Assembly (NCBI GenBank): GCA_035503615.1 | Contig: DATJTI010000037.1 | Location: 1-64,000 of the forward strand | From: AP-15 sp035503615 | Lineage (GTDB): Bacteria; Pseudomonadota; Alphaproteobacteria; ATCC43930; CGMCC-115725 | Length of the DNA: 64,000 bases | Direction of reading: 5' to 3' | Part shown: positions 53,322 to 62,042 of the stretch, in pieces | Layout: every line of letters begins with the position of its first letter | Position numbering within the stretch: position 1 is the stretch's first letter | Position numbers and translations under genes: made by a program | Notes under the pieces: generated by a model | What the model was told of the DNA's origin: nothing | Database searches by the model: none | The model's input: the letters and a program-made list of their open reading frames with translations, nothing else

Positions 53322-55379
53322 ATGCCCATCCGGCGGAGACTCGCGGTTCTGGCACTTCTCGGTTTCGCCATGGCCCAGCCGGCGCTGGCGCAGCAGCTGG
53401 CGCCGCCGGCGCGGGTCGGGACGATCACCTATGTCTCCGGGAATCTCGCATTCCACACCGCGGGCGAGACCCAGTGGTCGGCGGCCGGGGTCAACTATCC
53501 GGTTGCAACCGGAGGGTCGTTCTGGACCGACCCGCAGACCCGCGCTGAACTACAGATCGGTCCGAGCACGATCGACATGGCCGGTGGCACCGAGATCGAC
53601 GTCACCAATCTCAACGAACAGGTCGCCCAGATCGCAATCCCGCAAGGGCGACTCTATCTGCATTTGCGGCAGCTCGATACCGGCCAGAGCTTCGAGATCG
53701 ATCTGCCGCAGGGTGCGGTGTGGCTGCTGCAGCCCGGCGCCTACGACATCGACGCGGGGACTCCCAGCCAGCCGGCACGCGTCGCCGTGTTCGACGGCAG
53801 TGCACGGTTTGTCGGCGGCGGCGCCGATATCGGCATCACCGCCGGGAATGCCGCGGTGTTGAGCGGGGCGAACCCGGTTGCCGCGCAATCGGCGCCAGCC
53901 CGTCCCGACGCGTTTGTCGCATGGTGCCGCGCCCGCGACTATCAGCAGAACCAGGTCGCGGCGGCGAGCCATTACATCTCGCCGCAGATGACCGGCTATG
54001 CCGACCTCGACCAGTACGGCAGCTGGCAGGCGAGCCCGCAATACGGCGAGATCTGGTATCCGAACCAGGTCCCGCCGGGCTGGGTCCCGTACAGCGACGG
54101 ACGCTGGGTGTGGATCGAGCCGTGGGGCTGGACCTGGGTCGGGCAAGAGCCATGGGGCTTCGCGCCGTTTCATTACGGCCGCTGGGCTTATGTCGGCGAC
54201 CGCTGGGGCTGGGTTCCGGGCCAGTATGTGGCGCAGCCGGTCTATGCGCCGGCGCTCGTCGCTTTTGTCGGTGCGGCAGCCGGCGTGGCGATCGCGAATG
54301 CGGCCGGCCCGGCGGTCGGCTGGTTTCCGCTGGCGCCGGGCGAAACCTACTGGCCGGGCTATACCCGCAACGTCAATTACATCCGCAATGTCAACATTGC
54401 CAACGTCCACAATATCAACACCATCGTAAACCGGTCCAACGGTGTGCCGCCGGCCGAGGCGGCGCGAAACGAATTCGCCAATCGCCGGTTCGCGACCGTG
54501 GTGCCGCGGCAGGTCTTTGCCAATGCCGATCCGGTGGCATCCCACGCGCTGCATGTGGCGCCGGCAGCGCTGGCAGCAGCCCCGGTGGCGCTGCACCCGC
54601 CGGCATTGCGGCCCGCGGCCAGGCCGGCAGCGGTCGCCGCACGCGGTCCGGCGGCAACGCGCCCGGTGCCGCGCGGCCCGGGCAAACCGCCGCCAGGCCA
54701 TCCGGCCGGTCCGGCGCACACCGCGGCACTGCCGCCACGTCCGGGCGCTAACGGCGCCGGTACCGCCGGCCCGCACGCCCCTGGTGGCCCGCACGCTCCT
54801 GGCCCGGCGAGCGCAGCCCGCCCATCCGAAGCCGCTCACCCCGCAGCCGCTCACCCGGGGCGGCCCTCCGCCCCCGAACGCGGCGTTCCGGCCGCGATCG
54901 GTCCGGCGCACACGGCAGCGCTGCCCCCTGCCGCGCATCATCCCAGCGCGCATCATCCGGGCGCACCGCGGTCCACGGTGGCGGCCCGGCCTGCGGGCGC
55001 GCCGGCGGCACACCCGGCTGCCCTCGCGGCACCCCATCACGAGGCACCGTCACGGCCGGCACCGGCGCCGCATCCCGAGGCGCGGATCGTCAGGCCGGCA
55101 GCCCCGATCGCCCGGCCCGCTCCCGCCCGACCAGCTCCCGCCCGACCAGCTCCTGCCCGACCAGCTCCCGCCCGGCCCGCTCCCGCCGCCCATCGGCCGG
55201 CTCCCGCCATTGTCCGGCCAGCGCCGGTGGCACGGCCGATGCCGGTGTCCCGGCCGCCGGCGGCACATCCAGCGCCAGCCGCCGCCCGGCCGCATCCGCC
55301 GGCGGCACATCCGGCGCCGGCCGCCCACCGGGCTGCGCCCGCGCGCGGCGGGGCAAAACCAGAGGAGAGGCACGAATAG
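53322..55379 (+). CDS. FecR-domain, DUF6600-like secreted protein with Pro/Ala-rich tail
   Basis: 685 residues from the ATG at 53322. Signal peptide MPIRRRLAVLALLGFAMAQPALAQ. FecR-like domain at about 30-190 (VGTITYVSGNLAFHTAGETQ, RLYLHLRQLDTGQSFEIDLPQG). A Tyr/Trp-rich region at about 220-330 (YADLDQYGSW, GRWVWIEPWGWTWVGQEPWG, FHYGRWAYVGDRWGWVPGQY) is typical of DUF6600 proteins. The last 270 residues are almost entirely Pro, Ala, His, Gly and Arg. Likely periplasmic or surface exposed; function unknown. No sigma factor gene adjoins it, so classical FecR signalling is unlikely. Confidence 0.82.
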   Translation: MPIRRRLAVLALLGFAMAQPALAQQLAPPARVGTITYVSGNLAFHTAGETQWSAAGVNYPVATGGSFWTDPQTRAELQIGPSTIDMAGGTEIDVTNLNEQVAQIAIPQGRLYLHLRQLDTGQSFEIDLPQGAVWLLQPGAYDIDAGTPSQPARVAVFDGSARFVGGGADIGITAGNAAVLSGANPVAAQSAPARPDAFVAWCRARDYQQNQVAAASHYISPQMTGYADLDQYGSWQASPQYGEIWYPNQVPPGWVPYSDGRWVWIEPWGWTWVGQEPWGFAPFHYGRWAYVGDRWGWVPGQYVAQPVYAPALVAFVGAAAGVAIANAAGPAVGWFPLAPGETYWPGYTRNVNYIRNVNIANVHNINTIVNRSNGVPPAEAARNEFANRRFATVVPRQVFANADPVASHALHVAPAALAAAPVALHPPALRPAARPAAVAARGPAATRPVPRGPGKPPPGHPAGPAHTAALPPRPGANGAGTAGPHAPGGPHAPGPASAARPSEAAHPAAAHPGRPSAPERGVPAAIGPAHTAALPPAAHHPSAHHPGAPRSTVAARPAGAPAAHPAALAAPHHEAPSRPAPAPHPEARIVRPAAPIARPAPARPAPARPAPARPAPARPAPAAHRPAPAIVRPAPVARPMPVSRPPAAHPAPAAARPHPPAAHPAPAAHRAAPARGGAKPEERHE
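55111..55185 (+). repeat. Five 15-bp tandem units in the Pro/Ala tail
   Basis: Units start at 55111, 55126, 55141, 55156 and 55171, based on CCCGACCAGCTCCCG with a few substitutions, encoding ARPAP. The first and last units share the variant CCCGGCCCGCTCCCG. Confidence 0.85.
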
Positions 55380-55485
55380 GCGTGGGCCGTCGCACCATCG
55401 CGATCGCGCAATCAAGGAACACCGCCGGTCGCCGAGAGCGGCGCCCGGTGGCGCCGTTCCGGCCTGCCCCGCCCGTCGCGGCACC

Positions 55486-55512
55486 GAGACCATGATCGAT
55501 ACGATCATGGTC
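55486..55512. repeat. Perfect 11-bp inverted repeat preceding dispersed element copy 2
   Basis: GACCATGATCG and CGATCATGGTC around ATA (about 55488-55512) form a perfect stem. It overlaps the beginning of the conserved 85-bp block. Confidence 0.75.
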
Positions 55513-55588
55513 TCGTCTTTTGGGACCGAGAGTAGGATTCACGCTTGAAATGGAAGTTCTGCGTCCATTTCATGCGATCCTGCTCTAG
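55504..55588 (-). repeat. Dispersed palindromic repeat, copy 2 (85 bp)
   Basis: Aligned with 45368-45451. On the minus strand it opens CTAG, again containing the stop codon of the minus-strand gene (threonine synthase, TAG at 55585-55587). Outer arms AGAGCAGGAT / ATCCTACTCT and inner arms TGAAATGG / CCATTTCA (11-base loop) fold as one long hairpin. It lies between the convergent FecR-like gene and thrC. Confidence 0.8.
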
Positions 55589-56745
55589 AATTCGAGAAGC
55601 TCGCCGATTCGCTCGGCCGCCTTGAGGCCCGAGCCAGTCAGCACGACAATTGTCGTCTCGGTGCCGGCGATCGTGCCGTCATCCACGAGCCGGGTCAGCG
55701 CCGCAGCCGCGGTTGCGGCGGTCGGCTCGACAAACAACCCGAGGCGGCCGAGCGCCAGCAATGCCGGTCCGATCTCGGCCTCGGCCACTGCGACGACCGC
55801 GCCCCGCGAGCGACGCAAGGCCCGCAGCACCGCGCCGCCGCGCACCGGCCGCAAGGTCGCGATGCCGTCGGCAATCGTCGGCGCGGTGGCGAACGGCACC
55901 AGCTCCTGCGCACCCGCCTCCCAAGCGGCGGCAAGGGCTGCGCAATTCGCCGCCTGCACCGCGAACAGCCGTGGCCGCGCTTTGATCTCGCCGGCTTTTT
56001 CGAGCGCATCGAAACCGCGTTCGAGACCGAGGATGTTGCTGCCATAGCCGGTCGGCACGAGAATGTTGTCGGGCAGGCGGAACCCCAGCTGCTCCCATAA
56101 TTCGAACGCCAGCGTCTTGGTGCCTTCGATGAAGTACGGGTGCCAGTTGTGGCTGGCATAAAAGCTGCCGGTGGCGGCGAGTGCGGCCTCGGCGACCGCC
56201 TGGCGACTGCCGGGCACGCGGCAGAGCTCAGCCCCGGCGGCGGCGATCTGCACCAGCTTTGCCCGTGGCGCATCCGCCGGAACATAGATGCGGCAGGGAA
56301 TGCCGGCCGCCGCCGCGTAGGAGGCAATCGACGATCCGGCATTGCCCGAGGAATCCTCGTGGATCGGGCCAATCCCGGTTTCGGTCAGATGCCCGACCTC
56401 GATCAGGTGATTGATCATCGCCGCACTGCCGCGATCCTTGAACGATCCGGTCGGCATCTGCGATTCGAGCTTGAACCAAGCCGGCACCCCGGCCCAATCG
56501 CGGCGCACCAGCGGGGTCCAGCCCTCGCCAAGCGATACGCTGGGCGGGGCCCGCAGCGCCAGCGCCGATGCATAGCGCCAGAGCGAGGCTTCGCCGGTCG
56601 CGATGTCGCCGCGCCGCAGGCCGGGGCCGGGCTCGAGATCGACGGGACCGCCGCAATCGCAACGCCAGAGCGGCCGGTCGGCGGCCCGGCTGCGTCCACA
56701 GGTCGGGCAAAGATAGGCCGGGTCGAGGTGAGTCGGGGTCGTCAT
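55585..56745 (-). CDS. thrC: Threonine synthase
   Basis: 386 residues. An N-terminal zinc-ribbon-like set (Cys13, Cys16, Cys29, Cys31) precedes a fold-II PLP enzyme: the PLP lysine is in MPTGSFKDRG (about 103) and the phosphate loop in DSSGNAGSSIA. This matches the short threonine-synthase-like class with a zinc ribbon. It would convert O-phosphohomoserine to threonine; other fold-II enzymes (for example cysteate synthase-type) look similar. The stop codon lies inside the dispersed repeat. Confidence 0.85.
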   Translation of the reverse strand: MTTPTHLDPAYLCPTCGRSRAADRPLWRCDCGGPVDLEPGPGLRRGDIATGEASLWRYASALALRAPPSVSLGEGWTPLVRRDWAGVPAWFKLESQMPTGSFKDRGSAAMINHLIEVGHLTETGIGPIHEDSSGNAGSSIASYAAAAGIPCRIYVPADAPRAKLVQIAAAGAELCRVPGSRQAVAEAALAATGSFYASHNWHPYFIEGTKTLAFELWEQLGFRLPDNILVPTGYGSNILGLERGFDALEKAGEIKARPRLFAVQAANCAALAAAWEAGAQELVPFATAPTIADGIATLRPVRGGAVLRALRRSRGAVVAVAEAEIGPALLALGRLGLFVEPTAATAAAALTRLVDDGTIAGTETTIVVLTGSGLKAAERIGELLEF

Positions 56746-56884
56746 CGCTATATCAATGTCCCCGGGAGATCGTGTTGTCGGAGGAAGTGCGGCCGCGGCC
56801 GGCGATCAGCCGCTCCCCGGCAGCATTGCACTCGATTGTGCGAACCTCCGATCGTAGAAGCCCGAGTTGCATCACGCTTCAAAA

Positions 56885-57103
56885 TCACGCTTCGCGGTAG
56901 CCGCAATCGAGGACGCGGGCCGGACCTTCGACCTCCGACTCCAGCAGCCGCACGCTCCATTCCCTGATACGCCCGCCGCTTTTCTGGAATTTCTTGTTTA
57001 CTTCGTCCATCGCCAATTCCTTGGCTTGTTGATCGTTTTCGGCAATTACCGTCGTGTAGTAGATTTCTTCGCCCAACGACCGGATGCAGCTGAACTTGTT
57101 CAT
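56885..57103 (-). CDS. Small conserved-looking protein of unknown function
   Basis: 72 residues from the ATG at 57103, preceded by AGGAGGGCGGAG. Sequence MNKFSCIRSLGEEIYYTTVIAENDQQAKELAMDEV has the balanced composition and Glu/Lys content of a real, folded cytosolic protein, unlike chance frames in this GC-rich DNA. Predicted alpha/beta. I recognise no family. Confidence 0.65.
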   Translation of the reverse strand: MNKFSCIRSLGEEIYYTTVIAENDQQAKELAMDEVNKKFQKSGGRIREWSVRLLESEVEGPARVLDCGYREA

Positions 57104-57284
57104 GACTCCGCCCTCCTGAGTTTGGCTCGATCCTATGCGTCCATCCCGTTGCGATCAACAGCAGGCCGCCGCCGGTTTTCCCGGGGGCACCTGCCCTTGC
57201 CGGGCGTCCGCCGCTCGCGATGGCTTCACAGCACCGGCGATCGCCTATAGGCTGCAGTGTTTGTCTTTCACATTCAGGCCGATC

Positions 57285-58487
57285 ATGTCCTTCCTCGCCG
57301 ACCGTCTCGCCCGCGTAAAGCCGTCACCGACGATGGCCATGACCGCGCTCGCCACCGAATTGAAGGCGGCAGGACGCGACATCGTCAGCCTGTCGGTCGG
57401 CGAGCCCGATTTCGACACGCCCGCGAATATCCAGGAAGCGGCGATCGCGGCAATGCGGCGCGGCGAGACGCGCTACACGACTTTTGACGGCACGATCGAA
57501 CTGAAGCGTGCGGTGGCGCAGAAGTTCAAGCGCGAGAACGGGCTCGACTACGACACCGCGCAGATCACGATCGGCTCGGGCGGCAAGCAGGTGCTGTACA
57601 ATGCGATGGTCGCCACGATCAATCCGGGCGACGAGGTCGTGATCCCCGCACCCTTCTGGGTGTCGTACCCGGAGATGGTGCTGTTGTGCGACGGTACTCC
57701 GGTGCCGGTGCCGTGTCCGCAGAACAACGGCTTCCGGCTGCGCCCCGAGGACCTCGACGCGGCGATCACGCCCAGGACCAAATGGCTCATTTTGAACTCG
57801 CCCTCGAACCCGAGCGGTGCTGCCTATAGCGAGGCCGAACTGAAGGCGGTCGCCGAGGTGCTGCTGCACCACCCGCAGGTCTGGGTCATGACCGACGACA
57901 TGTATGAGCACGTGATCTACGACGATTTCGCGTACCGGACGATCGCCCAGGTCGAGCCGCGCCTCTATGAGCGCACGCTGACGGTCAACGGCGTCTCGAA
58001 GGCCTATTGCATGACCGGCTGGCGGATCGGCTATGGCGGCGGGCCGACCGCGCTGATCAAGGCGATGGGAGCGATCCAGTCGAACTCGACCGCGAACCCG
58101 TGCTCGATCAGCCAGGCCGCGGCGATCGAGGCGCTGAACGGACCGCAGGATTTCATCCCGGTGCACACCAGGAAGTTCCAGGAGCGACGCGACCTGGTTG
58201 TCGATCTGCTGAACCGCATCCCCGGCCTGTTCTGCCCACGGCCCGAGGGTGCCTTTTACGTCTATCCGTCCTGCGCCGGGGTGATCGGCAAGCGCACCCC
58301 CGGAGGCAAGACGATCGCCGGCGACGAGGACTTTGTGCGCTACCTGCTCGAGGAAGAGGGTGTGGCGGTCGTGCATGGCGAGGCGTTCGGCCTGTCACCG
58401 CATTTCCGCATCTCCTACGCGACCTCGACCGCGGTGCTGCGCGACGCCTGTGCACGCATCGAGCGCGCCTGCTGCGCCCTGGCCTAG
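57285..58487 (+). CDS. Aspartate aminotransferase-type class I aminotransferase
   Basis: 400 residues; ATG at 57285 begins MSFLADRLARVKPSPTMAMT, the usual opening. SLSVGEPDFDTPANIQEAA, NSPSNPSGAAYSE and the PLP lysine in NGVSKAYCMTGWRIGY (about 238) identify the alphaproteobacterial AspAT (subgroup I-gamma-like, about 400 residues). It transfers amino groups between aspartate or another amino acid and 2-oxoglutarate. Arg in RISYATS binds the substrate carboxylate. Upstream frame from 57135 is non-conserved. Confidence 0.92.
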   Translation: MSFLADRLARVKPSPTMAMTALATELKAAGRDIVSLSVGEPDFDTPANIQEAAIAAMRRGETRYTTFDGTIELKRAVAQKFKRENGLDYDTAQITIGSGGKQVLYNAMVATINPGDEVVIPAPFWVSYPEMVLLCDGTPVPVPCPQNNGFRLRPEDLDAAITPRTKWLILNSPSNPSGAAYSEAELKAVAEVLLHHPQVWVMTDDMYEHVIYDDFAYRTIAQVEPRLYERTLTVNGVSKAYCMTGWRIGYGGGPTALIKAMGAIQSNSTANPCSISQAAAIEALNGPQDFIPVHTRKFQERRDLVVDLLNRIPGLFCPRPEGAFYVYPSCAGVIGKRTPGGKTIAGDEDFVRYLLEEEGVAVVHGEAFGLSPHFRISYATSTAVLRDACARIERACCALA

Positions 58488-58510
58488 TACATGCACGAGA
58501 ATGCAGCGGC

Positions 58511-58726
58511 GTCTACTACGAAGCTGGATTCGCGCACGGCCTTGGGCGTCGCGTGATTTTTACATGCAAACGAGAAGAAATAGACAATTTGCATTTTGAC
58601 GTTAGACAGTACAATACAATCCCGTGGGCGACACCGACCGAAATTGTTACGCCATTGCAAAATCGTATCCTCGCGCTGTTTGGCGCAGGTCCTTTGAAGC
58701 CGGATGCCAAGCCACTGCCGACCTGA
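58511..58726 (+). pseudogene. 3' remnant of a TIR-like/nucleoside-deoxyribosyltransferase-fold gene
   Basis: The frame from about 58511 to 58726 encodes GVYYEAGFAHGLGRRVIFTC then DNLHFDVRQYNTIPWATP, which looks like the C-terminal part of the DUF4062/TIR-like or nucleoside 2-deoxyribosyltransferase-type domain. No start or N-terminal half is present, and the frame only opens inside the aminotransferase gene upstream. The stretch 58556-58640 is strikingly A/T-rich compared with everything around it. I read this as a truncated, horizontally acquired gene. The remaining 58727-58903 holds no gene. Confidence 0.5.
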
Positions 58727-58903
58727 TCTGCACGAGATATCCAGCAATTGGCTCCGCTCCGCGCCAGATAGGGGCAGCTTCGCCAGATTTCGGTTGCCAT
58801 CCGGCGGGCCGACAGGCGACGATTGCCACCATAGATCGGGCGCTGGCGGGCCGTGACCGTGGCCCTTCTCGGGCGTCCAACAAGATGGCTGGAGGCGCCT
58901 CCA

Positions 58904-60946
58904 ATGGCGAATACGTCCGCGAATGCACCGGCAGCCCCGCGCTGCGCTGCCCTGATCGGGCCGTATCTCTCGGGCAAGACCACGCTGCTCGAAGCATTGC
59001 TGCACGCCAGCGGCACGACCGGCCGGCGCGGCAGCGTGCGCGACGGCAACTCGGTCGGCGACCATTCCCCCGAAGCGCGCGCGCGGCAGATGTCGACCGA
59101 AGTCAATGTCGCCGGCGCGAGCTTTCTCGGCGATCCGTGGACGATCCTCGATTGCCCCGGCTCGGTCGAGCTGCTCTACGAGGCGCAGGGCGCGCTCTTG
59201 GCGAGCGATGTCGCGGTCGTCGTCGTCGAGCCCGAGGTCGAGCGCGCGCTGACGATCAGCCCGCTGTTGCGCTTTCTCGACCAGCACAAGATCCCGCACA
59301 TGGTTTTCATCAACAAGATGGACAACGCCAATGCGCGGGTGCGGGACGTGCTGGCGGCGCTGCAGTCGGTGTCAAGCCGGCCCCTGGTGCTGCGCCAGGT
59401 GCCGCTGCGCGATGCTGAATCCGAGATCACCGGCTATGTCGATCTGGTCAGCGAGCGCGCCTACCGCTACCGCCCGGGCCAGGCTTCGGACCTGATCCCG
59501 TTGCCCGACGGCTTCTGGGACGAGGAGCGCGCCACCCGTACCGGCCTGATCGAAAAGCTCGCGGATTTCGACGACACCCTCCTCGAGCAGCTGCTCGAAG
59601 AGGTCGAGCCGCCAAAGGAGGAGATCTATCGCCACCTGACGCGGACGCTGAAGGGCGGGCAGGTGGTACCAGTGTTTCTCGGCTCGGGGCTGGCCGATTA
59701 TGGGGTGCGCCGGCTATGGAAAGCGCTGCGTCACGAGACGCCGTCGCCGCAGGAAACCGCTTCCCGGCTCGGCATCGTCGCCGACGGCGAACCCTTGGCG
59801 CAGATCATCAAGACGTTTCATCTGCCGCATACCGGCAAGCTGTCGCTGGCTCGGGTGTGGCGCGGCACGATCACCGAGGGCATGGTGCTGAACGGCACCC
59901 GTGTCGCCGGGCTCTTGCGGGTGACGGGCGGACAGCACGAGAAGATCGCCGCCGCGCAGGCGGGCGAGGTCGTTGGGCTGACCCGGATGGAGGACATCGC
60001 GACCGGCGACGTCCTGACCCCGTCCGGCAAGGCTGATCCGCTGCCGCGGCCGGAGCGCCCGCAGCCGGTGTTCGGGCTTGCGATCGCCTCGGAAAAGCGC
60101 GCCGACGATGTCAAATTAACGGGTGCGATCGGCAAGCTCGTCGAGGAAGACCCGACCCTCGAGCTCGATCAGAATGCCGACACCCAGGAAATGGTGCTGT
60201 GGGGACAAGGCGACATCCACCTGCAGATCGCGATGGACCGGCTGCGCAATCGCCATAACCTCGCGGTCAACGGCCGGCCGGCGGCGGTCCCGTACAAGGA
60301 GACGGTCCGCCACGGCACCCAACAGCATTCCCGTTTCAAGCGGCAGAGCGGCGGGCACGGCCAGTTCGCCGATGTGACGATCGAGGTCAAGGCGCTGCCG
60401 CGCGGCTCGGGGTTCAATTTCACCGACAGCGTGGTCGGCGGGGCAATCCCGCGCAACTACATCCCGGCGGTCGAGGAGGGTGTCGTCGAAGCGCTGCAGC
60501 GCGGCCCGCTCGGCTTCCCGGTGGTCGACATCGCGGTCAATCTGATCACCGGGCAGTTCCACGCCGTCGACAGCTCGGACCAGGCATTTCATACCGCCGG
60601 CCGGCAGGGCGTCCAGGAAGCGCTGCCGAAATGCGAGCCGATCCTGTTGGAGCCGATCGACCAGGTCGAGATTTCGGTGCCGAACGCGTTCACCGCACGG
60701 GTGCAGCGGCTGGTTTCCGGCCGCCGCGGCCAGATCCTCGGTTTTGACGCCAAGCCCGATTGGCCCGGCTGGGACGTGGTCAGCGCGCATATGCCGCAGA
60801 GCGAACTGCACGACCTGATCGTCGAATTGCGCTCGCTGACACTGGGTGTCGGCAGCTTCGCGCATCGCTTTGACCATATGCAGGAGCTGACCGGCCGGCC
60901 GGCCGAGAAAGTGCTGGCGCAGCGCACCGCCGACGCCGCGCAATAG
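58904..60946 (+). CDS. Elongation factor G-like GTPase (paralogue)
   Basis: 680 residues; ATG at 58904 with GGAGG 8 bases upstream. G1 is GPYLSGKTTL (19-28), G3 DCPG and G4 NKMD, followed by EF-G domains II to V (KLVEEDPTLELDQNADTQEM, GQGDIHLQIAMDRL, KETVRHGTQQHSRFKRQSGG, AFTARVQRLVSGRRGQILG). The G1 loop differs from the AHIDAGKTT of true EF-G and the length is a little short, so this is an EF-G-like paralogue rather than fusA. Relatives elsewhere may bind ribosomes without translocation. Confidence 0.88.
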   Translation: MANTSANAPAAPRCAALIGPYLSGKTTLLEALLHASGTTGRRGSVRDGNSVGDHSPEARARQMSTEVNVAGASFLGDPWTILDCPGSVELLYEAQGALLASDVAVVVVEPEVERALTISPLLRFLDQHKIPHMVFINKMDNANARVRDVLAALQSVSSRPLVLRQVPLRDAESEITGYVDLVSERAYRYRPGQASDLIPLPDGFWDEERATRTGLIEKLADFDDTLLEQLLEEVEPPKEEIYRHLTRTLKGGQVVPVFLGSGLADYGVRRLWKALRHETPSPQETASRLGIVADGEPLAQIIKTFHLPHTGKLSLARVWRGTITEGMVLNGTRVAGLLRVTGGQHEKIAAAQAGEVVGLTRMEDIATGDVLTPSGKADPLPRPERPQPVFGLAIASEKRADDVKLTGAIGKLVEEDPTLELDQNADTQEMVLWGQGDIHLQIAMDRLRNRHNLAVNGRPAAVPYKETVRHGTQQHSRFKRQSGGHGQFADVTIEVKALPRGSGFNFTDSVVGGAIPRNYIPAVEEGVVEALQRGPLGFPVVDIAVNLITGQFHAVDSSDQAFHTAGRQGVQEALPKCEPILLEPIDQVEISVPNAFTARVQRLVSGRRGQILGFDAKPDWPGWDVVSAHMPQSELHDLIVELRSLTLGVGSFAHRFDHMQELTGRPAEKVLAQRTADAAQ

Positions 60947-61046
60947 CCGGGTAAGCAGGTGGGACCGCCGATGATCGCGAAAGCGTGACTTGGCGCCCGC
61001 CGGCAGCGCCCCAGATTCTGCACCGCAACGATTTGCAGGTGCGGCG

Positions 61047-62036
61047 ATGCTGATCCGGCGCAACAGAGGATGGGAATTGCGCGAGGGTGCGGCGACCCCG
61101 GAGCGGGTGTATCTGGGGCGGCGGGCCCTATTGAAGGCGATGGGCTTTGGGGCGATCGGTGCGGGGGCGATGCTCGCCGCGGCGCCGAACCCCGCCGCCA
61201 CCGCACTCGCGGCGGATAGCGGCACCGACCCGTCGGCCGCGCTCTACCCGTTCAAACGCGGCCCGCGTTATAAGCTCGACCGGCCGATTACCGCTGCAAA
61301 ATATTCGGAACATTACAACAATTTCTACGAATACGGCTCGGACAAGGCGATTGCCGATGCCGCCCAGCAGCTGAAGATCCGTCCCTGGACGATCAAGATC
61401 GATGGCATGGTCGAAAAGGAGATCACGATCGGCATCGACGATCTGTTGAAAAAGATGCCGCTTGAGGAACGGCTCTATCGGCATCGCTGCGTCGAGGCCT
61501 GGTCGATGGCGGTGCCGTGGAGCGGATTTGCGATGGCCGCCTTTGTCGATTTCGCCAAGCCGCTCGGCTCGGCCAAGTATGTGCGCACCGAAACCTTTCT
61601 CGACCCCGCCGAGGCGCCGGGCCAGAAGCAGTTCTGGTATCCCTGGCCTTATATCGAGGGCTGCACGATCGCCGAGGCGAAGAATGAGCTCGCCTTTTTT
61701 GCGACCGGCATGTACGGCAAGCCGGAACCCAAGCAGGATGGCGCGCCGCTGCGTCTGGTATTTCCCTGGAAATACGGTTTCAAATCGGCGAAGTCGCTGG
61801 TGCGCATCTCGTTCACCGACAAGCAGCCGCTATCATTCTGGCAGAATGTCCAGGGCGACGAGTACGGGTTCTGGGCGAATGTCAACCCGGCGGTGCCGCA
61901 TCCGCGCTGGAGCCAGGCGACCGAGCGGGTTCTCGGCACCGACGAGCAGGTGCCGACCCTGATCTGGAACGGCTATGGCGAGTATGTCGCCCATCTCTAT
62001 GACGGCATGCCGCAGAACCGCACGCTATTCATGTAG
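61047..62036 (+). CDS. msrP: Methionine sulfoxide reductase MsrP (YedY), molybdoenzyme
   Basis: 329 residues from the ATG at 61047. Twin-arginine signal with Arg25-Arg26 in YLGRRALLKAMGFGAIG. Mo-cofactor domain with the Cys ligand in RHRCVEAWSMAVPW (about 148). Typical YedY segments include SEHYNNFYEYGSDKA and LRLVFPWKYGFKSAK. Exported to the periplasm, it reduces methionine sulfoxide in oxidised proteins, taking electrons from the membrane cytochrome MsrQ. No msrQ gene adjoins it. The moaB gene upstream in the window would serve its cofactor. Confidence 0.94.
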   Translation: MLIRRNRGWELREGAATPERVYLGRRALLKAMGFGAIGAGAMLAAAPNPAATALAADSGTDPSAALYPFKRGPRYKLDRPITAAKYSEHYNNFYEYGSDKAIADAAQQLKIRPWTIKIDGMVEKEITIGIDDLLKKMPLEERLYRHRCVEAWSMAVPWSGFAMAAFVDFAKPLGSAKYVRTETFLDPAEAPGQKQFWYPWPYIEGCTIAEAKNELAFFATGMYGKPEPKQDGAPLRLVFPWKYGFKSAKSLVRISFTDKQPLSFWQNVQGDEYGFWANVNPAVPHPRWSQATERVLGTDEQVPTLIWNGYGEYVAHLYDGMPQNRTLFM

Positions 62037-62042
62037 CCGGGG

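Noticed and set aside
50653..55185. Short tandem repeats as possible CRISPR arrays
   Set aside because: Units are contiguous without spacers, in frame inside genes, and only 2-5 copies; no cas genes are present.
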